Assembly: GCA_001314865.1 (NCBI GenBank)
Contig: LJZR01000003.1
Span: forward strand, 78,463-142,462
DNA: 64,000 nt
Reading direction: 5' to 3'
Origin: Phormidesmis priestleyi Ana
GTDB taxonomy: Bacteria; Cyanobacteriota; Cyanobacteriia; Phormidesmidales; Phormidesmidaceae
A program made the position numbers and the translations under genes. The notes below the pieces were generated by a model. That model was not told the DNA's origin. It did no database searches and was given only the letters and a program-made list of their open reading frames with translations. The number at the start of each line of letters is the position of its first letter. Position 1 is the stretch's first letter. Shown here in pieces: positions 58,946 through 64,000 of the stretch.

Positions 58946-60067
58946 ATGACCGCCGTGCTTAATCCGACTGCTCAGGCCCTTTCAAAATCGACACCTAAGC
59001 CGGTGCTCAAAGCAGCTGTTATCGGCACGGGAGTGATCTCTAAGCAGCATCTCTCTTTTTTGCAGACTTGTGATCGCGCTGCGCTAGTGGGCGTTTGTGA
59101 TCTTTCCCCTGCCGCTGTTGACTATGCGGTAAAGACCTTTCAGTCGGGGAAGGGTTACACTGACTACACCCAAATGCTAGCGCATGAAAAGCCAGACATT
59201 GTTCATATTTTGACCCCGCCGCAGACCCACCTGCCGATTGCGACCGACTGTCTGCGAGCAGGGGCGCATGTGATTTGTGAGAAGCCCATTGCGCCGACCT
59301 ACAAAGAGTTTAAGGATCTGTGGCAAATTTCTCGGGAGTGTGATCGCTACTTAATTGAAGATCACAACTATCGCTTTAACGGACCTGTGCGATCGCTTCA
59401 GGCGCTGATTGAAGACGGTACCTTGGGTGAAGTGCAGGAAGTAGAAATCCGCATGGCGCTAGATTTACGCAGCGGTGGCCGGTATGCCGATGAAAATCTG
59501 CCGAGCCCAATTCACAAAATGCCCGCTGGTGTGATTCACGACTTTATTACTCACCTGAGCTATCTGTTGCTTTCGCTGATGCCCCATACCGACCACCCCG
59601 AAGGCTTTGATCGCGTCTCGGCAGCCTGGAGTAATCATGGCGGTGGCGACCTATTTAAATACGACGATTTAGACGCGCTGGTGATTTCAGGTCAGGCTCA
59701 TGGCCGCATTCGTTTTAGCAGCTACACTGCGCCTGACTGCTTTGCAATTACAGTACGAGGCTCACGGGGCTATGCCGAAACCGACTTGTTTCAGCCCTAT
59801 TTGCGTTGTGTGGTGCCTCGCAGCGTCGGTAAGCAGCTATCACCCTTGGTGAACCACTTTTACAGTGGTTGGGAGCTGATGTCAGCGAGCGTCCGTAACT
59901 TTCGTAGCAAAATTATGCAGCGCAATGCCTACGACGGCCTGCACTACCTACTCGGCGAAACCTACGCAGCGCTGAGTGAAGGCAAAGCGCCGCTGATTGG
60001 ATTTGAAGACATGGCCCGCACCAGTCGTCTGGTTGAGGCCCTACTTGCACAGGAGAACCGACTATGA
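58946..60067 (+). CDS. Gfo/Idh/MocA-family oxidoreductase
   Basis: NAD(P)-dependent dehydrogenase of nucleotide sugars or inositol-like substrates. 373 residues: Rossmann start VLKAAVIGTGVISKQHLSFLQ, DIVHILTPPQTHLP, the EKPI motif (CEKPIAPTY), and C-terminal domain with IHDFITHLSYLL. Starts at ATG 58946 after a 244-bp spacer. It overlaps the next gene by four bases. Probably modifies a sugar precursor for the exopolysaccharide. Confidence 0.88.
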   Translation: MTAVLNPTAQALSKSTPKPVLKAAVIGTGVISKQHLSFLQTCDRAALVGVCDLSPAAVDYAVKTFQSGKGYTDYTQMLAHEKPDIVHILTPPQTHLPIATDCLRAGAHVICEKPIAPTYKEFKDLWQISRECDRYLIEDHNYRFNGPVRSLQALIEDGTLGEVQEVEIRMALDLRSGGRYADENLPSPIHKMPAGVIHDFITHLSYLLLSLMPHTDHPEGFDRVSAAWSNHGGGDLFKYDDLDALVISGQAHGRIRFSSYTAPDCFAITVRGSRGYAETDLFQPYLRCVVPRSVGKQLSPLVNHFYSGWELMSASVRNFRSKIMQRNAYDGLHYLLGETYAALSEGKAPLIGFEDMARTSRLVEALLAQENRL

Positions 60068-61224
60068 ATCGCGATGTCAATATGATGAACCCTACGGCGG
60101 GTGTGGCTGCGAATATTCAGGTAGGCCCCAAGAAGGTCTTTATCACTGGGGCGGCTGGATTTGTAGGGCAGTATGTGGTGGCTGCCGTGCTGCGTGCAGG
60201 TCATGAGGTGCTCGCGAACATCCGTGCCAAAACTGACGTCGAGCGTATTAGCTGGCATGATCATCCGAATGTGACGTTTGTGCGGCAAGATTTGCGTCAG
60301 CGCCGAGGCTTGGTCGATGCTGTGGCTCCGGCTGATGCGGTGATTCATTTGGCGGCAGTCAAGTCGGGCGACTTTTACGATCAGTTTGCGGGCACGGTGA
60401 TTGCAACTGAAAATTTACTTTGGGCAATGCGGTCGGCAGGCATTAAGCAGCTGGTAGCCATTAGTACGTTCTCTGTATACGACTTTTTAAACATGAAGCC
60501 CAAGCGGCTGCTAGATGAAAATTCGCCAATTGAGAGCAGTCCTCAAAACCGGGATGAGTATGCTCAAACCAAGCTGATTCAAGAGCAGCTTTATCGGGCT
60601 TTTGCGGCTGACGCCTCTGAGGTAGCTGAGGGCGCTAAACCTATTCAGAATGCTGTGACAATTTTGCGTCCTGGCATGATTTACGGTCGTGATAATTTGT
60701 GGCATGCCCTCATTGGCGCAGAAGTCGGTGGAAATCGGATGCTAAAAATTGGCGGTAAGGCGACGCTGCCGATGACCTATGTTGAAAATTGTGCTGAAGC
60801 GATCGCGCTAGCCCTTAATGCCCCCCAAGCCGTTGGCCAAACGATCAACCTCGTAGATGACAACCTACCGACTCAAAAGGCCTATCTCGCTCAGCTATTG
60901 GCCTATACCCCAGAGCCCCCCAAGCTGATTCCGGTGAGCTGGTTTGTAATGCGCTCGGTCGCGAACCTGGCCTGGTGGTACAACCAAACCTTTCTGTCAG
61001 GTCAGGCCAAGCTCCCTGGCATTCTGGTACCTGCTAAGCTACAAGGCCGCTTCAAGCCGTTGAAGTACAACAACAATCAGGCTAAGGCATTACTGAACTG
61101 GGCTCCTCAATACAGCTTGGAAACTGCTTTTCGCCGCAGCTGTAGCGCCCTAGATTTGGTGGCGGTTCCACTTCCGGATTCACCAGAGATTCCCGAAGGT
61201 ATTCCCATTCAAGTTGGGTGTTAG
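60064..61224 (+). CDS. NAD-dependent epimerase/dehydratase (SDR family)
   Basis: A 386-residue extended SDR. Seen: KVFITGAAGFVGQYVV (GxxGxxG), VIHLAAVKSG, ISTFSVY, and YAQTK (Y-x3-K), with a C-terminal domain of about 150 residues. It epimerises or dehydrates a nucleotide sugar. ATG 60064 overlaps the upstream TGA. It is immediately followed by the GT4 gene (ATG 61225 abuts TAG 61222-61224). Confidence 0.87.
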   Translation: MNRDVNMMNPTAGVAANIQVGPKKVFITGAAGFVGQYVVAAVLRAGHEVLANIRAKTDVERISWHDHPNVTFVRQDLRQRRGLVDAVAPADAVIHLAAVKSGDFYDQFAGTVIATENLLWAMRSAGIKQLVAISTFSVYDFLNMKPKRLLDENSPIESSPQNRDEYAQTKLIQEQLYRAFAADASEVAEGAKPIQNAVTILRPGMIYGRDNLWHALIGAEVGGNRMLKIGGKATLPMTYVENCAEAIALALNAPQAVGQTINLVDDNLPTQKAYLAQLLAYTPEPPKLIPVSWFVMRSVANLAWWYNQTFLSGQAKLPGILVPAKLQGRFKPLKYNNNQAKALLNWAPQYSLETAFRRSCSALDLVAVPLPDSPEIPEGIPIQVGC

Positions 61225-62589
61225 ATGAGTAAAGATTTTTCAAACAAAACTCAGGATAACTCACCCTTGCGTATTGCTTATTTAACAGGGGAGTATCCAC
61301 GGGTAACCGATACCTTTATTCAGCGCGAAGTGGCTGCTTTGCGTCAGCAAGGCGAGGTTAACGAGACAACTGTACAGACGTTTTCGGTGCGACTGCCTCA
61401 GTCTTACGAATCGTTGAGTACGGCCCAAAAAGAAGAGAGCGATCGCACTCGCTATCTATTGCCCGTGCAGCCACTAGAGCTGCTAACCGCCCATAGCTTG
61501 CTGTTGTTCACTCGGCCCAGACGTTACCTGAAAACACTGCGTTTGGCCTGGAAAACTCGGCAGCTTGGCGTTCGCGGTACGATCTATCAGTTGATTTACT
61601 TTTTAGAGGCGGGCATCCTGACTCGCTGGCTGCATCACCTGGGTATTGAGCACTTACACAATCACTTTGGGGATTCAAGTGGGACAGTGACAATGCTGGC
61701 TTCGGCGCTGGGTGACTTTGGCTATAGCATGACGCTCCATGGGCCTGCGATTTTCTTTGAGCCCTATCGGTGGCAACTTTCTGAAAAGATTAGCCGGGCA
61801 AAATTTGTCAGCTGCATTAGTTATTTCTGCCGCTCCCAGGCGATGATTTTTGCGCCACTTTCCGCTTGGCCTAATCTACATATTGTTCACTGTGGGATTG
61901 ATCCGAAGGCGTTTGCAGAGCGAGCATTTGCAGATGTTGAAACGCTAACGAGCGCTCAACGCACGGGGCATCGCTTACTGTTTGTGGGGCGTTTGGCTGC
62001 GGCAAAAGGTCTGCCAATTTTGCTGCAAAGCATGGCTGAACTCAAGCTGACCTGCGATGATATTCAACTAACGGTGGTTGGTGATGGTGAAGACCGAGCT
62101 GTGCTAGAAGCCCAGGTGAGTGCGCTGAATCTTACTGAGTCAGTTGATTTTGTGGGCTATCAGTCACCTGATGCAGTGCAGGGCTACTTGCGGCAGTCTG
62201 ACATTTTTGTAATGTCGAGTTTTGCTGAGGGTGTGCCCGTTGTACTGATGGAGGCAATGATGGCGGGGTTGCCCGTGGTGGCAACTCAGATTGCTGGCAT
62301 CAGTGAACTGGTAGAGGAAGGTGTGAATGGATTTATTGTGCCGCCGGGGGATATTCCATCTTTGACGGCGCGAATCCAACGGCTGATGGCTGACGGTGAC
62401 TTGCGGCGGCAACTAGGCGATCGCGGCAGAGTGAAGGTGAGTGAATCGTTTAATATTCACCATGAGGCGAAGAAACTACATCAGCTAATGTTGTCTAGCT
62501 ATGGCCTCTCGCCAGGAATATCAAGGCAAGCTTCTACCCCGCCCAATACACCTAGTTCTCCTCCAAAATCCAAGGTAGGTGCTTTTTAA
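61225..62589 (+). CDS. Glycosyltransferase family 4
   Basis: A 454-residue GT-B enzyme: LRIAYLTGEYPRVTDTFIQREVAAL, a helix-rich N-terminal domain with HNHFGDSSGTVTMLAS, C-terminal RLLFVGRLAAAKGLPILLQ and donor motif FVMSSFAEGVPVVLMEAMMAGLPVV (E-x7-E). The last 20 residues are a Pro/Ser-rich tail. Directly follows the epimerase gene (stop and start adjacent). Probably adds a sugar on the way to the ABC exporter downstream. Confidence 0.87.
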   Translation: MSKDFSNKTQDNSPLRIAYLTGEYPRVTDTFIQREVAALRQQGEVNETTVQTFSVRLPQSYESLSTAQKEESDRTRYLLPVQPLELLTAHSLLLFTRPRRYLKTLRLAWKTRQLGVRGTIYQLIYFLEAGILTRWLHHLGIEHLHNHFGDSSGTVTMLASALGDFGYSMTLHGPAIFFEPYRWQLSEKISRAKFVSCISYFCRSQAMIFAPLSAWPNLHIVHCGIDPKAFAERAFADVETLTSAQRTGHRLLFVGRLAAAKGLPILLQSMAELKLTCDDIQLTVVGDGEDRAVLEAQVSALNLTESVDFVGYQSPDAVQGYLRQSDIFVMSSFAEGVPVVLMEAMMAGLPVVATQIAGISELVEEGVNGFIVPPGDIPSLTARIQRLMADGDLRRQLGDRGRVKVSESFNIHHEAKKLHQLMLSSYGLSPGISRQASTPPNTPSSPPKSKVGAF

Positions 62590-62731
62590 AGTGTTTCCAA
62601 CTCCAAGTATTTTCGACTCAGTGCTTGACTGAAGTGCTTGATTTAATCGTTTTAATTGACAACTAAATTAATAATCTCTTGACCGATTTCAACTAAAAGC
62701 GGTTCAGGTTTATGAAGGGAAGTTATTTCTA

Positions 62732-64000
62732 ATGTTGCAGTACTTATCAAAAATTTTGTATGTTCTGTCGGGCAGCCGCCTTCAGCTAGGATTGTTGGTC
62801 GGTTCGTTTGTGTTTTCTTCGGTACTAGAGGCGTTAGGCGTTGGATTGATTGCGCCTTTTTTGGCGATCGCAGCTAACCCCGGTATTGCCCGCGATGGCT
62901 TTTTACAGGGTCTGCTACAAGTCCTAAATTTGCAAACAGACTCGCAGATTGTAACGGGCCTCGCGATTATTCTAATTGTTCTATTTTGCCTGAAAACAGC
63001 TGTTTACTTTTTATGCAAGCTCTATATTCTTAAATACAGTTACTGGCAAAAGAACCAGCTAGAGTCTCGGTTGATGCGCACCTATCTGCGTATTCCCTAC
63101 ATTTTTCACTTGAATAAAAATAGCGCGGTGTTGATTAAGAACATCGCAATTGAGTCGCATCAATTTACGACCAACAGCCTGATTCCGCTGCTGGAAATTA
63201 TTGCTAATGTGATCGTGATGCTTGTTCTGCTAGTTTTGCTGGCCTACAGCGAAATCTCGCTACTGATTGTAGCGTTGGTAATTATTTTGCCAACTATTGC
63301 TGTGTTTGCGCGACTCAGTCGGCGGGTAAGGCGGTGGGGCGAGGTCATGAGTACCTCAAATCACAATATGATTGCGGCGGTGAACCACGGTTTGGGCGGG
63401 CTTAAAGAAACCAAGGTAATTGGCTGTGAAACCCACTTTGAAAATGAGCTAGATGTATATTCTAAGGAATATGCCGCTGCTGCCGTTTGGGCCGATGGCT
63501 TTAGAGTACTGCCTCGCGTTTCCATTGAAGCCATCCTAGTGATTTTTCTGATGGTATTCATTGTGTACTCTCAGCTGATCGGAGGGCGTAGCCTGAGCGA
63601 CCTTACGGCTGTGATGGGTATGTTTGCGGTTGCTTCTATTCGCTTGGTGCCAGCGGTAAGCCAAATTTTATGTGCGATAGGACAAATTCGCTTTTCTCTG
63701 TTCGCGCTAGATATGCTCTGTATGGATCTCAAGGAGATTGAGCAGTATCAACATCAGGGACTACTTCCCAGTGGAATATCTGATGAGAGTTTGTCGATTC
63801 AAAGTCAAGCTTTGCCGTTTAAGTACGAGGTTTCTGTAGAAGGCATTACCTATCGCTATCCGGCTGCGGATAAGCCTGCGATTGAGAACTTTTCGCTCAC
63901 CCTGCGCAAGGGTGAATCGATTGCACTGGTCGGTAAATCAGGATCGGGGAAAACGACGCTGGTTGATATTTTGCTAGGTTTGCTAGCGCCAGAATCGGGT
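62732..64000 (+). CDS. ABC exporter with fused membrane and ATPase domains, cut by the right edge
   Basis: 423 codons are visible, uninterrupted to the window edge; a stop is not reached. Six or so membrane helices in the first 320 residues, then the ATPase domain: ITYRYPAADKPAIENFSLTL and Walker A LVGKSGSGKTTLVDIL at the very end. It fits the MsbA/PglK-type half transporters that move lipid-linked oligosaccharides. Start ATG 62732; a six-codon ORF (62712-62732) ends in TAATG overlapping this start, with AAGGGAAG upstream. Confidence 0.85.
   Translation, partial: MLQYLSKILYVLSGSRLQLGLLVGSFVFSSVLEALGVGLIAPFLAIAANPGIARDGFLQGLLQVLNLQTDSQIVTGLAIILIVLFCLKTAVYFLCKLYILKYSYWQKNQLESRLMRTYLRIPYIFHLNKNSAVLIKNIAIESHQFTTNSLIPLLEIIANVIVMLVLLVLLAYSEISLLIVALVIILPTIAVFARLSRRVRRWGEVMSTSNHNMIAAVNHGLGGLKETKVIGCETHFENELDVYSKEYAAAAVWADGFRVLPRVSIEAILVIFLMVFIVYSQLIGGRSLSDLTAVMGMFAVASIRLVPAVSQILCAIGQIRFSLFALDMLCMDLKEIEQYQHQGLLPSGISDESLSIQSQALPFKYEVSVEGITYRYPAADKPAIENFSLTLRKGESIALVGKSGSGKTTLVDILLGLLAPESG

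Noticed and set aside
1-64000. CRISPR arrays
   Set aside because: The tandem repeats seen have no spacers of about 30-40 bp between identical repeats and are directly contiguous.
1-64000. Insertion sequences or phage
   Set aside because: No transposase, integrase, terminal inverted repeat with target duplication, or phage structural gene was seen.

Overview
The window is a 64 kb piece of a cyanobacterial chromosome. Evidence: a small NDH-1 subunit of the NdhP type, cytochrome c6, an FtsH of the cyanobacterial FtsH3 type, cyanobacterial families (DUF4278, DUF3531), and the octamer GCGATCGC (HIP1) scattered through genes and spacers. I cannot name the genus; the gene style resembles Leptolyngbya- or Phormidesmis-like strains (inference). 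No rRNA, tRNA, CRISPR array, transposase or phage gene was recognised.

Positions 1-30.4 kb are mainly housekeeping: guanylate kinase (cut by the left edge), a TPR scaffold, a LapA-like protein, secG-gpmI, an ABC-F ATPase, pyrB, a 3-methyladenine glycosylase, NdhP, a metallo-beta-lactamase-fold protein next to an aminotransferase IV, ftsH, a double-domain QueD/PTPS protein, a TerB-like protein, rsmG next to an ECF-type ATPase, a Nudix protein, a sensor with a degenerate class III cyclase domain followed 34 bp later by an MscS channel with a degenerate cNMP-binding domain, petJ and moaE.

Positions 30.8-64 kb form a large cell-surface or exopolysaccharide region. It has two sets of Wzc-like co-polymerase/kinase plus Wza-like export protein (30.8-34.6 kb and 49.8-53.3 kb), two O-antigen-ligase/Wzy-type polymerases, one Wzx flippase, one ABC exporter (cut by the right edge), at least eight glycosyltransferases, a sulfotransferase, a WcaF-like acetyltransferase and two sugar-modifying dehydrogenases. 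The set predicts a sulfated and acetylated polymer. The core operon deoC-recO-MFS sits inside this region at 42.9-46.6 kb. No initiating phosphoglycosyltransferase or Wzb-type phosphatase was seen.

The most unusual feature is a recurring DNA pattern: at about sixteen of the roughly 50 genes the stop codon lies in, or directly abuts, a short tandem repeat (8-20 bp, different sequence at each gene) that looks like a local amplification of that gene's own 3' end. A second class of in-frame repeats (units divisible by three) sits inside coding sequences in linkers and tails. Other notable items are the paired degenerate cyclase and cNMP domains, a Tyr/acid-rich tail on a Wzy-type polymerase next to a Wzc that lacks a tyrosine cluster, a chain of three four-codon ORFs at 15.1 kb, and several perfect inverted repeats in spacers.
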